Part shown: positions 1 to 8,507 of the stretch, piece by piece
Layout: each line of letters begins with the position of its first letter
Position numbering within the stretch: position 1 is the stretch's first letter
Assembly (NCBI RefSeq): GCF_944381005.1
Contig: NZ_CALWJM010000001.1
Location: 186,001-250,000, forward strand
DNA: 64,000 nucleotides
Direction of reading: 5' to 3'
DNA from: an uncultured Butyricicoccus sp.
GTDB lineage: Bacteria > Bacillota > Clostridia > Oscillospirales > Butyricicoccaceae
Notes under the pieces: generated by a model
The model's database searches: none
The model's input: the letters and a program-made list of their open reading frames with translations, nothing else
What the model was told of the DNA's origin: nothing
Made by a program: the position numbers and the translations under genes

Positions 1-895
1 TGCAAAGGGCAGGCAAAAAGACGGCAGGCAACTCGACCGGTGTAACCAATAAACCCAACAGGAAAAAAATGATAACTTGTGAAATGTCGGTCACCACATC
101 AAAAAAATGGATTAAGTCTCGTTTTTGCGAAATACTTGCATTTCCCATTATGATACCGCATAAATAAACGCTCAAGTATCCATTGCCGCCTAGACAATCC
201 GGCAACGCATACGCTACTAACGCTGCCGCAAACACCAAAATTGTACGGCTATGTGCATCGGTAAAGGTCAAATTCGCCAACACGAACACGGTCAAGCGTC
301 CAATTACCAGCCCACATAATGCGCCCAGCACAATTTGTGCTAACAACATACGAGGTACAGACACATTTTGTCCAGCCAACATAGCGGACAGCAATGCGGT
401 CAACATATAGGACATAGGGTCATTAGAGCCAGACTCCACTTCCAGTAAAGAAGCAGAACCATATTTGAGTGATAATCTCCCTGCTTTCAGGATATTAAAC
501 ACCGATGCCGCATCGGTCGAGGCAATCACCGAACCAATGAGCAGGCTTTCCATCAATGGTAGCCGCAACACTTGATGCACAAAGATTCCGACCAAACCTG
601 CTGTACATACAACCCCCACAGTGGACAACAGTACTGATTTTGCCAATACCGGTCGAGCTTCATGCAGATTTGTTCCAAATCCGCCATAAAACATGATAAA
701 AATTAAACTAACCGAACAAACCAAGTTAGATAACTGATAATTGTCAAATTGGATTTGCAGCAAGCCATTCTCCCCAAACAACATGCCCAGCGCAATGAAT
801 ATCAAAAGCGATGGAACTGCCAGCTTTTGAATAAACCGGCTCATGACCATGCAAATGACAATCACGCCGCCCATCAACAATAACGGCTCACTCAT
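1..895 (-). CDS. Cation/proton antiporter, CPA1/NhaP2-like (partial, runs off the window)
   Basis: Reverse-strand reading from an ATG at 895, preceded by an AAGGAGGA ribosome binding site, gives an open frame through the left window edge. About 298 residues are visible, so the C-terminus is missing. The protein is very hydrophobic with many membrane segments. It contains family-like segments such as SVIASTDAASVFNIL and EVESGSNDPMSYMLTALL; the Asp and Asn-Asp residues in these helices form the ion-exchange core in CPA1 antiporters. Known members exchange K+ or Na+ for H+ at the cytoplasmic membrane. Whether a C-terminal TrkA_C/RCK domain follows, as in NhaP2/CvrA, cannot be seen. Family assignment is firm; ion specificity is not. 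Confidence 0.85.
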   Translation of the reverse strand, partial: MSEPLLLMGGVIVICMVMSRFIQKLAVPSLLIFIALGMLFGENGLLQIQFDNYQLSNLVCSVSLIFIMFYGGFGTNLHEARPVLAKSVLLSTVGVVCTAGLVGIFVHQVLRLPLMESLLIGSVIASTDAASVFNILKAGRLSLKYGSASLLEVESGSNDPMSYMLTALLSAMLAGQNVSVPRMLLAQIVLGALCGLVIGRLTVFVLANLTFTDAHSRTILVFAAALVAYALPDCLGGNGYLSVYLCGIIMGNASISQKRDLIHFFDVVTDISQVIIFFLLGLLVTPVELPAVFLPALC

Positions 896-978
896 GTACA
901 TTCCTCCTTGTGAAAATTTATGCACCTTTTCTTGTCTATCATATCATAGAAAATCAATTTTATCCATCACAATGCCAA

Positions 979-1007
979 AAATGTAACCCTCCCCCCTACT
1001 TACATTT
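979..1007. repeat. 8-bp inverted repeat in the antiporter / O-antigen ligase-like intergenic region
   Basis: AAATGTAA (979-986) and TTACATTT (1000-1007) are perfect inverted copies separated by a 13-base pyrimidine-rich spacer. The repeat lies between two divergent genes. It could be an operator or a weak hairpin; no U-tract follows, so a terminator is unlikely. Confidence 0.4.
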
Positions 1008-1043
1008 AACCCTGCATAAAGGCGCGTTTTATCCAAGTTTTCC

Positions 1044-1072
1044 TTGTAAAAAGCACGCGAATGTGGTAATAT
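1044..1072 (+). promoter_or_regulatory. Candidate sigma-A promoter for the O-antigen ligase-like gene
   Basis: TTGTAA (1044-1049), a 17-base spacer and TAATAT (1067-1072) lie 36 bases upstream of the start codon. Confidence 0.5.
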
Positions 1073-1108
1073 GAAACCGAAAATAAACACAACAAAGGAA
1101 GTGAAAGG

Positions 1109-2458
1109 ATGCAAAAATCCTTAAAAGGTCTGGAAAAATTTTTCTGGCTGTACTTACTGTTTAATCCCATTCTGGATATCGTCAACGGTTTGTACATCTG
1201 GATGCTGACCCGTGGCTATGCCGGTATGGAAGCGGTCAACTACCGCGAACTGACCAATGCCGGCGGCCTGACCACCACCCCCGCACTGGTTGTGCGTATG
1301 TTGGTGTTGCTCATCATGGTCATTTATATTTTACTACTGCGCGATAAATCCGCCATCTTGACCGCTCTCCCGATGGGCGCGGCTTGGGCACTGTCCGTTT
1401 TGTCTGAATTTCTCTGGGTAGGCGGCATAAACCTATCGCTCGACGTCACCTTCTTTGCCCGCTTTGCCTATAATGTCGCGGTGGCAATGGTTTACCGCAA
1501 TCTCTTTTTGCGTTCCGAACTGAGCAAAGACCGACTGATTGAAAAAATTCACGCCTATGTCAATGGCATGACCATCGTATTTTCTCTCGGTATCCTTATC
1601 CCCTATGTGCTGCGTGTCGGTTACAGCACCTATTACGACCGCTTCGGCGCGCGCGGGGTACGCGGCTTCTACTATTCCGGCAACGATATCACGGGCGCTT
1701 TGATGATTTTGCTCCCGCTCGCGCTGGCTTATTTCCTATTTATCCCTCGTGCCAACTTCACCCGCAGTCGTATGATTTTTTATAGTCTCGGCCCATCTAT
1801 GAGCATTATCTGTCTTATGCTCATCGGCACCAAAACTGCACTGCTTGCAATGGTCGGTGAATCGGCTGTGATGGTGCTCTATGCCATCGTCATCGCCATC
1901 CGCGGCAATCGAGAATTGCTGCGCCGCGTTGCCATCCTCGCGGTCATCACAGTTATCGTGGGACTTTTCTTCAACACACTTTCGGTTTTGCTCAATGGTG
2001 CCGGACGCGGTTTGATGGACATGTTGGAAGCTTCCATCGGTGGCATGATTGACCAGGCAGATGAACCCGGCGGCAGCCTGACCGCTGGACGCTTCAACAA
2101 ACTGGCCGAAACGTTCGCAGACTTTAAGGCCGCTGGGCCGATTGCTTGGGCGTTCGGTGTTGGCCGCGGCTCCCAAGGTCATATCATTGAGATGGATTTG
2201 TTTGATGTTGGTCTGCTGTACGGTCTGTTTGGCTTTATCGCCATGACACAGATGTATATTCGTTACGGCATCGAATTTCTCATCCGCATGGCACGCAATT
2301 TTAATGTGCTTGTGCTGGGGGCATTCATTTCTCTGGGTATCACAGTCGGCTATCTCGCCATTGCCGGCCACATTCTCTTCACGGTTACTTCGGGCTTTTT
2401 CTTCGCCTTTGTGCTGGTCTATGCCCGTCTGCTGACCACCGACAAGGATAAACTGTAA
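1109..2458 (+). CDS. O-antigen ligase/polymerase-like integral membrane protein
   Basis: A 449-residue protein with roughly ten to twelve hydrophobic segments. A large loop (about residues 295-350) carries GGSLTAGRFNKLAETF and ends at a FGVGRG motif, the layout seen in Wzy/WaaL-type O-antigen ligase and polymerase families, whose large external loop holds catalytic residues. Those families join polyprenyl-linked glycans to an acceptor or to one another outside the membrane. The ATG has an AAGGAAG ribosome binding site seven bases upstream. The gene is monocistronic: a promoter precedes it and a terminator follows at 2473-2506. No other glycan polymer gene is adjacent, so the substrate is unknown; teichoic acid, capsule or exopolysaccharide are possible. 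Confidence 0.7.
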   Translation: MQKSLKGLEKFFWLYLLFNPILDIVNGLYIWMLTRGYAGMEAVNYRELTNAGGLTTTPALVVRMLVLLIMVIYILLLRDKSAILTALPMGAAWALSVLSEFLWVGGINLSLDVTFFARFAYNVAVAMVYRNLFLRSELSKDRLIEKIHAYVNGMTIVFSLGILIPYVLRVGYSTYYDRFGARGVRGFYYSGNDITGALMILLPLALAYFLFIPRANFTRSRMIFYSLGPSMSIICLMLIGTKTALLAMVGESAVMVLYAIVIAIRGNRELLRRVAILAVITVIVGLFFNTLSVLLNGAGRGLMDMLEASIGGMIDQADEPGGSLTAGRFNKLAETFADFKAAGPIAWAFGVGRGSQGHIIEMDLFDVGLLYGLFGFIAMTQMYIRYGIEFLIRMARNFNVLVLGAFISLGITVGYLAIAGHILFTVTSGFFFAFVLVYARLLTTDKDKL

Positions 2459-2472
2459 AATCGCAACTATCT

Positions 2473-2506
2473 GCGGGGCTGCAATGTCAGCTCCGCTTCT
2501 TTTTTG
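2473..2506 (+). terminator. Intrinsic terminator after the O-antigen ligase-like gene
   Basis: GCGGGGCTG (2473-2481) pairs with CAGCTCCGC (2488-2496), one G-U wobble, followed by TTCTTTTTT. Confidence 0.8.
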
Positions 2507-2593
2507 CTTTCAGCGCCCGCTTCTTTCTGTTATAATAATCATATGCGCCCGCCCTGCACCATACCTTGTCTATAAAAGGGGAGGTGCAAAGCA

Positions 2594-3304
2594 ATGAAAC
2601 AAAAACTATTATCTCATATTCGCAGGCGCTGGCTATATTATGTCGCTCTTGCGCTGCTCGGTGTTCTGATTCTCGACCAGCTCCATCCCATCCAGCGCAC
2701 CCATGTCTTTCGCGCCCATGACAGTACAATCACTTTGGTTTTAGATGCCGGGCACGGTGGTTTCGATGGCGGTGCGGTCAGTCCGAGCGGGGTCACCGAA
2801 CAGCAAATCAATCTGTCTATCACCTACAAATTGCGCGATTTGTCTGGGCTGTTCGGTCTGCCCTGCGTGCTCACCCGTCCGGACGACAATGCGCTGGACT
2901 ATGTGCCCGACCGCTCGGTGCGTGAAAACAAAGTCGCAGATATCCATGCCCGCAAGCGTATCTGTGAACAGACCCAAAATCCGGTTTTTATCAGTATTCA
3001 TCTAAACAAATTTGAACAGTCGCGTTATTTTGGTGCACAGGTGTTCTACGGCGGAGCACATGAGGATAGCAAACGTTTGGCCGAATCCATTCAAGCCGCT
3101 TTGTGCGCGGGTATTGACAATGGTAACACCCGTGTTGCCAAGCCCGCTGGTGATTCCATCTATCTGATGCGCCAGCTTACTTGTCCGGCTCTGATTGTGG
3201 AATGTGGCTTTTTATCCAATCCACAAGATGAAGCTGCCCTGTGCCGCGACGATTACCAAACCCAACTCGCCGCCTGTATCCTAACCGGTTACTTGCAGGC
3301 ATAA
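2594..3304 (+). CDS. cwlD: N-acetylmuramoyl-L-alanine amidase, CwlD type
   Basis: A 236-residue amidase_3 protein close in size to CwlD. An N-terminal membrane anchor (about residues 13-28) is followed by the zinc-binding start LDAGHGGFDGGAV, then ISIHLNKF with the second zinc histidine, and the C-terminal VECGFLSNPQDE carrying the catalytic Glu. CwlD cleaves the stem peptide from muramic acid as the first step of muramic-delta-lactam formation in spore cortex, which marks cortex for germination enzymes. Length, single anchor and absence of SPOR or LysM repeats favour CwlD over a vegetative autolysin. The ribosome binding site is GGGAGGTG; a TATAAT at 2531-2536 may be the -10 box. A separate promoter is expected because a terminator precedes the gene. 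Confidence 0.85.
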   Translation: MKQKLLSHIRRRWLYYVALALLGVLILDQLHPIQRTHVFRAHDSTITLVLDAGHGGFDGGAVSPSGVTEQQINLSITYKLRDLSGLFGLPCVLTRPDDNALDYVPDRSVRENKVADIHARKRICEQTQNPVFISIHLNKFEQSRYFGAQVFYGGAHEDSKRLAESIQAALCAGIDNGNTRVAKPAGDSIYLMRQLTCPALIVECGFLSNPQDEAALCRDDYQTQLAACILTGYLQA

Positions 3305-3334
3305 CCTCATCTTTTATTTGGAGGAAGTCCCACT

Positions 3335-4699
3335 ATGAAACAGAAAACCGTCTTTCTTTGCAGCGATTGTGGCTATGAAAGCCCAAAATGGTACGGAAAA
3401 TGCCCGTCCTGCGGTGCATGGAATACGCTGAGCGAATACCATGTCAAGCCCCAGACCCAAACCCGCGGGGTACTTGCTTCGACTGCCGCCACCAGCCGCA
3501 CTCAAAATCCCCCTGTTTTGCTCGCTGACATCGACTCTACCACCGAGTCGCGCTTTTTGTCCGGTATCGGAGAGCTTGACCGCGTATTGGGCGGCGGTGC
3601 CGTCCACGGCTCCTTTGTATTGGTCGGCGGGGAACCTGGCATTGGCAAATCTACCTTGCTGCTGCAAATGTGTCAGGAAATGTGCCGTTCCGCCAAAGTA
3701 CTCTATGTATCGGGCGAAGAATCGCTGCGGCAAATCAAACTGCGTGCCAGCCGTTTGGGCATCCGTGCCGCACAACTTTTCGTTCTGGCGGAAACCGATA
3801 TGGACGAAATCATTCAGGAAACCGACCTGTTACAACCTGATATCCTTATTATTGACTCCATTCAAACGGTATACCGTCGTGACCTGACCGCCGCCCCCGG
3901 CGGCACTACCCAAATCAAAGAATGTGCCATGAGCCTGATGCAATACGCCAAGCGCCATAGTGTGACCATCTTTATTGTCGGGCATGTCAACAAGGAAGGC
4001 TCTCTTGCTGGCCCCAAAATTTTGGAACATATGGTGGACTGTGTGCTGTACTTCGAGGGCGAACAAACCGGCCCGTTCCGTTGTCTGCGTGCCGCCAAAA
4101 ACCGCTTTGGCTCCACCAATGAGATTGGCGTATTTGAAATGAGTGACCGTGGGTTGCTCGAAGTGCAAAATCCTTCGGCTGCCATGCTCGCTGGTCACCC
4201 GACCGGAGCTTCGGGCAACTGTATCGCCTGTGTGATGGAGGGCAGCCGCCCTTTATTGGCGGAAGTGCAGGCGCTGGTTGCAAAGACACAGTTCGGCGTA
4301 CCCCGCCGCACGGCGGCCGGTGTCGATTATAACCGCATGGTGCTGTTGCTCGCCATTCTGGAAAAACGCGCTGGGCTGTTCTTATCGGGCAGTGATGCGT
4401 ATGTGAATGTTGTCGGCGGTATGCGGTTGGATGAGCCTGCCGCCGACCTGCCTATGGTGCTTGCCATCGCGTCCAGCTTTCGGGACAAGCCCCTGCCCGA
4501 AGGCGTGATGAGTTTTGGAGAAGTTGGCTTGACCGGTGAATTGCGTGCGGTCAACTGTGCAGCCCAACGCATTGGCGAAGCCTATCGCTTGGGTTTTCAC
4601 ACCTGCATTGTGCCCGACCAAGAGATTGGGGATGTACCGCCGTCTATGAATGTCGTGCGGGTCAAGACCATTCAACAGGCGATTGCAGCCGTTCTATAA
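3335..4699 (+). CDS. radA: DNA repair protein RadA (Sms)
   Basis: A 454-residue protein of normal RadA length. A four-cysteine zinc finger lies at the N-terminus (C9, C12, C23, C26), then Walker A GEPGIGKST (about 99-107), Walker B ILIIDSI, the RadA-specific KNRFG motif (about 255-259), and a C-terminal Lon-like domain from about residue 280. RadA is a RecA-related, DnaB-like hexameric helicase that drives branch migration during recombination and repair. It starts 30 bases after cwlD with a GGAGGAAG ribosome binding site and is probably co-transcribed with it. Its stop codon lies one base from that of the convergent spoIIR, with no obvious terminator between them. Confidence 0.97.
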   Translation: MKQKTVFLCSDCGYESPKWYGKCPSCGAWNTLSEYHVKPQTQTRGVLASTAATSRTQNPPVLLADIDSTTESRFLSGIGELDRVLGGGAVHGSFVLVGGEPGIGKSTLLLQMCQEMCRSAKVLYVSGEESLRQIKLRASRLGIRAAQLFVLAETDMDEIIQETDLLQPDILIIDSIQTVYRRDLTAAPGGTTQIKECAMSLMQYAKRHSVTIFIVGHVNKEGSLAGPKILEHMVDCVLYFEGEQTGPFRCLRAAKNRFGSTNEIGVFEMSDRGLLEVQNPSAAMLAGHPTGASGNCIACVMEGSRPLLAEVQALVAKTQFGVPRRTAAGVDYNRMVLLLAILEKRAGLFLSGSDAYVNVVGGMRLDEPAADLPMVLAIASSFRDKPLPEGVMSFGEVGLTGELRAVNCAAQRIGEAYRLGFHTCIVPDQEIGDVPPSMNVVRVKTIQQAIAAVL

Positions 4700-4700
4700 C

Positions 4701-5270
4701 TCACCAGCCGCGCAGCCATGCGCGTACCTCACCTACCAATTCGGCTGTCTTAAATCGCACGGTCGTCCCTTCGCACAGGTCATTCTGTGGCGCCTGTGCC
4801 GCATTGGTGCACAGTGGCGGGAATACCACACACCACCAGTTATGCCCAGCAGCAGCGCCCAGCCGGATTTTTAAGCCGGTATACCAACCGGCAGGTAAAG
4901 AAAAGGTGTCATACTGGCGCGTCGGGTAATATTCTCCCGCAATTTGAGCGCTCAGACTATACAGCATCCCGTTTTGCCGCAAAACGGCGTTTGCTTCATC
5001 GGTAATTTCCTGCAAGTGGGTACCCAGAATTTGACGCACGTCGTCCTGTGTCTGTGCACCCTCCAAAAGCGGCTCAGCGATTTCCAGCACGCGGTCGCGC
5101 ACCAATAATTTTACTTGCTGGTCGGCGATGCTGTCCGAATTTGCCACAACATGCAGACGCAACAAACCATCTGATAGTTGTTCTTGTGCCAGCGACACCC
5201 ACGCTGCATAGCCAAATAAAATGGCGAGTAAGCCAATTAAAGCAAGTTCTATCCGTTTGCATTGTATCAT
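4701..5270 (-). CDS. spoIIR: Stage II sporulation protein R
   Basis: A 189-residue protein with an N-terminal signal or anchor segment (about residues 7-27) followed by the SpoIIR hallmark LLRLHVVANSDSIADQQVKL and later LSAQIAGEYYPTRQYDTFSLPAG. SpoIIR is made in the forespore under sigma-F and exported to the intermembrane space. There it activates the SpoIIGA protease, which processes pro-sigma-E in the mother cell. A candidate sigma-F promoter lies just upstream (5293-5321). The gene faces radA tail to tail. Identification rests on the conserved N-terminal motif and is firm. Confidence 0.93.
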   Translation of the reverse strand: MIQCKRIELALIGLLAILFGYAAWVSLAQEQLSDGLLRLHVVANSDSIADQQVKLLVRDRVLEIAEPLLEGAQTQDDVRQILGTHLQEITDEANAVLRQNGMLYSLSAQIAGEYYPTRQYDTFSLPAGWYTGLKIRLGAAAGHNWWCVVFPPLCTNAAQAPQNDLCEGTTVRFKTAELVGEVRAWLRGW

Positions 5271-5292
5271 CGTGATTTTCCTTTCCTTGGTG

Positions 5293-5321
5293 ATTTTTTC
5301 GATTGTCTTTTGATGTCATGC
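5293..5321 (-). promoter_or_regulatory. Candidate sigma-F/sigma-G-type promoter for spoIIR
   Basis: On the minus strand GCATG (5317-5321), a 15-base spacer and CGAAAAAAT (5293-5301) resemble the sigma-F pattern GYATA-N15-GGnnAnAnT with one mismatch in each element. spoIIR is sigma-F dependent in Bacillus subtilis, which fits. No sigma-A promoter was seen here. Confidence 0.4.
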
Positions 5322-5333
5322 AAACAGTATAGA

Positions 5334-5366
5334 CAAAAAAAGCCGGGCTTAAACGCCCGGTTTTTT
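5334..5366 (-). terminator. Terminator of the ackA-PHP-ispE side (minus strand)
   Basis: CCGGGC (5343-5348) pairs with GCCCGG (5355-5360), flanked by an A-run at 5334-5341 and a T-run at 5361-5367. It directly follows ispE and would work in either direction. Confidence 0.8.
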
Positions 5367-6223
5367 TATTTTAATTGTGTTAAGTGCGTTTCGGGGAACA
5401 TCTGCTTTAGGGCCTCATATGCTCGTTGTGCTTTATCTGCGTCGCAGAACAGTCCAAAAGTAGTCGGCCCGCTGCCGCTCATCACCGCGCCGTCTGCGCC
5501 ACAAGATAACAAGATATCCTTGATTTGGCCAATTTCAGCATGTCTGCGAGCAGTCACGGTCTCCATCACGTTATACAGGCGGTGACAAATACCATCATAG
5601 TCGCCCGTTTCCAGTGCCTTTATCATGCCTGCTGTGTCTGGACGCATGGACAAGTTGCCGCCGTTCATCTGTGCATATACCTCGGCGGTGGATACCGAAA
5701 ACGCGGGCTTACACAGCACCGCCCAGCAAGGCGGCATGGCAGGCAGCGGTGTGAGCTGCTCCCCGATACCTTCAGCCAACATACTGCCCCCTCGCACACA
5801 ATAGGGCACATCTGCACCCAATTTCACGCCGATTTCACACAGTTCATCTAATGTACAACCAGTTTGATACAGTTCGTTCAATGCGTGCAAGACGGCTGCC
5901 GCATTGGTGCTGCCGCCCGCCAGCCCAGCCGCAACTGGAATCCGCTTGACTAAATCAATGTGCAGACCTGCACACGCCGTACCAGTCGCTGTAAAAAACT
6001 GCTCTGCCGCTCGTACTGCCAAATTGTGCCCATCAGTTGGCACATAGGCACGGTCACAACTCAAAGTGATGCGTCCAGTATCGGTCTTGGTCACTGTTAC
6101 ATCATCGTGTAATTCCACGGTCTGCATGACCATACGCACAGTATGATAGCCGTTTGGCAGTTTGCCGGTTACGTCCAAGGTCAAATTGATTTTAGCATGT
6201 GCGCTGCGTTGGATGCTCTCCAT
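5366..6223 (-). CDS. ispE: 4-diphosphocytidyl-2-C-methyl-D-erythritol kinase
   Basis: A 285-residue GHMP kinase. The N-terminal AHAKINLTLDV holds the conserved lysine (K11), the glycine-rich ATP loop PVAAGLAGGSTNAAA lies at about 97-111, and the catalytic aspartate is in LGADVPY (D138). A third GHMP motif appears as MSGSGPTTFGLF near the C-terminus. IspE phosphorylates the 2-hydroxyl of CDP-methylerythritol in the MEP isoprenoid pathway. The ATG has an AAGGAG ribosome binding site, and the gene begins 14 bases after the PHP phosphatase gene, so the two are likely co-transcribed. Confidence 0.97.
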   Translation of the reverse strand: MESIQRSAHAKINLTLDVTGKLPNGYHTVRMVMQTVELHDDVTVTKTDTGRITLSCDRAYVPTDGHNLAVRAAEQFFTATGTACAGLHIDLVKRIPVAAGLAGGSTNAAAVLHALNELYQTGCTLDELCEIGVKLGADVPYCVRGGSMLAEGIGEQLTPLPAMPPCWAVLCKPAFSVSTAEVYAQMNGGNLSMRPDTAGMIKALETGDYDGICHRLYNVMETVTARRHAEIGQIKDILLSCGADGAVMSGSGPTTFGLFCDADKAQRAYEALKQMFPETHLTQLK

Positions 6224-6237
6224 TTGTGCTCAACTCC

Positions 6238-7035
6238 TTACAGTGGATAATCTTGCGCCGTACGCTCACGGAATACGGTCAGCCGGTCAAAGCCCAGCCC
6301 GCGCAGATAGTCTCGATATACCGGGAAACCGCGTCCGATATCGCGTGCGCGGTGTGCATCGCTGCCCAAGCTGACACGGGTACCGCCTAGTCGGCGGTAT
6401 TCTTCTAAAATCCAACGGTCGGGGCCGGGCTGCTTCTTCCAACCAAACAAGGTAGCGGCGTTGCACTCCAGTGCATACCCGCGCGAGACTGCCAGCCGCA
6501 ACACAGGTAAAATATGTTCCATATAGTTGTCAAAAGATGGTTCGTTATCCGGCCGCTTCATCACCCGTAATGGGTAATCCAAGTGCGCCAACACATCAAA
6601 CCCGCCATATTCCTCCATGCGCACGACCTCGGCAAAATATCCCCGTAACAGTGCGTCGCAGTCAATATGGTCATAGTCTTGGTCATAGAAATCAATATCA
6701 TCTGGCATAGCGTGTAATGAGCCGATGACCACATCAAACGAAAATCCGGTTAATATTTCTTGTGCTAACGACGGGTTCGCGTGCGGTTGTCCGAGTTCGA
6801 TTCCCTTGAGCAGCTCGACCCGCCCGCAGTAGTTGGGTTGTGCTGTGTCAATGTCGCGCTGCACCGCTGCAATGTCATAGCGAATGGGGGCAGCTTTACG
6901 AAATATGTCATAGTGGTCGGTCACGGCCAACACGTCCACGCCCGCTAAAATCGCTGCGTCTGCCATCTGTGTAATCGTCGCCGGTTCGCGTTCGGTGTCA
7001 AACGAATACCGCGAATGGGTATGTAAATCAACCAT
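6238..7035 (-). CDS. PHP-domain phosphatase, histidinol-phosphatase-like
   Basis: A 265-residue PHP-superfamily metal-dependent phosphoesterase. The N-terminal VDLHTHSRYSFD supplies the first two metal-binding histidines. VLAVTDHYD, KGIELG, DVVIGSLHA, DVLAHLDYP and the C-terminal LGSDAHRARDIG supply the rest of the trinuclear metal site. The architecture matches HisJ-type histidinol-phosphate phosphatase (histidine biosynthesis), but related PHP proteins hydrolyse other phosphates and no his genes are nearby, so substrate is uncertain. Ribosome binding site GAAGGAGA. It lies downstream of ackA, with a terminator at 7060-7088 between them, and just upstream of ispE. Confidence 0.8.
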   Translation of the reverse strand: MVDLHTHSRYSFDTEREPATITQMADAAILAGVDVLAVTDHYDIFRKAAPIRYDIAAVQRDIDTAQPNYCGRVELLKGIELGQPHANPSLAQEILTGFSFDVVIGSLHAMPDDIDFYDQDYDHIDCDALLRGYFAEVVRMEEYGGFDVLAHLDYPLRVMKRPDNEPSFDNYMEHILPVLRLAVSRGYALECNAATLFGWKKQPGPDRWILEEYRRLGGTRVSLGSDAHRARDIGRGFPVYRDYLRGLGFDRLTVFRERTAQDYPL

Positions 7036-7059
7036 GAATTTCTCTCCTTCGTGCCCGAC

Positions 7060-7088
7060 AAAAAGCCCCCGGAATACGTTCCAGGGGC
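7060..7088 (-). terminator. Terminator after ackA
   Basis: GCCCCCGGAA (7065-7074) and TTCCAGGGGC (7079-7088) form a stem with one wobble; the A-run at 7060-7064 gives the U-tail on the minus strand. Confidence 0.8.
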
Positions 7089-7112
7089 CAGTGCAAAAAC
7101 ACAGTGTTTTTC

Positions 7113-8321
7113 TTAGTGAGCGGCTGCCTCATTCACCAGACGCTCGGTATCCTGCGCGATTACCAATTCTTCATTGGTCGGGATGACCAGCACGCGCACA
7201 CGCGCATAGTCAATCGAAATATCCATCTGACGGCCGCGGAACTTGTTCTTCTCCGGGTCAATCTTAATGCCCAGATATTCCATGTGCTCACATACGTCCC
7301 AGCGTACCGAGCGGTCGTTCTCGCCAACACCAGCGGTGAATACAATCGCGTCTACGCCGCCCATTGCTGCGATAAACGAACCGATAATCTTCTTAACCGA
7401 CAGGTTGAACATGTCCTTTGCCAGCGCTGCGCGCACATTGCCTTCGGCAATTGCGGCATCCAAATCACGGAAGTCGGACGAAACACCCGAAATACCCAGC
7501 ATACCCGATTTTTTATTCAGGATGTTGATGACATCGTGTGCGTCCATCTTTTCATGCTCGGCTAAAAATTCGATAATCGCCGGGTCAATGTTACCCGAAC
7601 GGGTGCCCATCGGCAGACCATCCAGCGGCGTAAAGCCCATCGAAGTGTCAACCGATTTGCCGCCATCAATCGCAGAAATCGACGAACCGTTGCCCAAGTG
7701 GCAAGTGATGATTTTCAAATCCTCAATCGGGCGACCCAGCATCTCGGCTGCCTGCTTGGATACATACTTATGCGAAGTGCCGTGGAAACCATAGCGGCGA
7801 ATCTTGTACTTTTCATAGTACTCATAAGGAATCGCGTACATGTAATTCTTCGGCGGCATGGTCTGGTGGAATGCGGTATCGAATACGGCAACCTGCGGCA
7901 CGTCCTTACCCATAACCTCTTCACAAGCGTGAATACCGATGAGGTTGGGGGTATTATGCAGCGGTGCGAGCGGGATGCAGGCTTCGATAGCCTTAATGAC
8001 TTCGTCGTTAATCAGAACCGAATCGGCAAAATATTCACCGCCGTGTACAACGCGATGACCGACCGCATTGATTTCGGACATGTCGTGGATAACGCCCCAC
8101 TTCTCGTCCAACAAAATGTCGATAACTGCCTTAATGGCATCGGCATGTGTGGTCATGGACACATCAGCCTTGTACTTCTCGTCCGAGCTGCCCTGATGGG
8201 TCAGTTTGCCGTCAATGCCGATTCGTTCACACAGACCCTTTGCCAATACGGTTTTGGTATCCATGTCGAACAGCTGATACTTCAGGGAAGAACTGCCTGC
8301 GTTAATAACCAGTACTTTCAT
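7113..8321 (-). CDS. ackA: Acetate kinase
   Basis: A 402-residue protein of standard AckA length. It starts [16 protein letters not shown] (adenosyl/phosphate motif with N7), then [22 protein letters not shown] with the catalytic histidine, and [11 protein letters not shown] with the second catalytic Arg; FTAGVGEN and PTNEELVIA close the ATP site. It interconverts acetyl phosphate plus ADP with acetate plus ATP, the energy-yielding end of acetate fermentation. No pta gene is adjacent, unlike in many bacteria. The start has an AAGGAG ribosome binding site. A good promoter lies at 8448-8476, giving a leader of roughly 120 bases. Confidence 0.98.
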   Translation of the reverse strand: MKVLVINAGSSSLKYQLFDMDTKTVLAKGLCERIGIDGKLTHQGSSDEKYKADVSMTTHADAIKAVIDILLDEKWGVIHDMSEINAVGHRVVHGGEYFADSVLINDEVIKAIEACIPLAPLHNTPNLIGIHACEEVMGKDVPQVAVFDTAFHQTMPPKNYMYAIPYEYYEKYKIRRYGFHGTSHKYVSKQAAEMLGRPIEDLKIITCHLGNGSSISAIDGGKSVDTSMGFTPLDGLPMGTRSGNIDPAIIEFLAEHEKMDAHDVINILNKKSGMLGISGVSSDFRDLDAAIAEGNVRAALAKDMFNLSVKKIIGSFIAAMGGVDAIVFTAGVGENDRSVRWDVCEHMEYLGIKIDPEKNKFRGRQMDISIDYARVRVLVIPTNEELVIAQDTERLVNEAAAH

Positions 8322-8403
8322 TCTTCATAACTCCTTGCTGTGTTTTTGGTCACAATGTTTCAAAATGTTCCGCTTTTGTCGTGCGCAAAGATGCAAAAGA
8401 AAT

Positions 8404-8432
8404 TTGCAAGAATCAACAAATACGTGTACAAT
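8404..8432 (+). promoter_or_regulatory. Sigma-A promoter for tmcAL
   Basis: TTGCAA (8404-8409), 17-base spacer, TACAAT (8427-8432). The -10 box lies inside the left arm of the 8424-8456 inverted repeat. Confidence 0.65.
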
Positions 8433-8456
8433 AATTCATATAGTTCTATTGTACAC
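8424..8456. repeat. 10-bp inverted repeat between ackA and tmcAL, containing both -10 boxes
   Basis: GTGTACAATA (8424-8433) and TATTGTACAC (8447-8456) are perfect inverted copies with a 13-base AT-rich spacer. Each arm contains the TACAAT of one of two promoters that face each other. Confidence 0.7.
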
Positions 8457-8476
8457 CACCCCGTGCAAATGTACAA
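8448..8476 (-). promoter_or_regulatory. Sigma-A promoter for ackA
   Basis: On the minus strand TTGTAC (8471-8476), 17-base spacer, TACAAT (8448-8453). It faces the tmcAL promoter; predicted start sites of the two nearly coincide around 8440. Confidence 0.65.
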
Positions 8477-8507
8477 CATCTATTCTGGAATTTTTTTGGA
8501 GGCTCTG

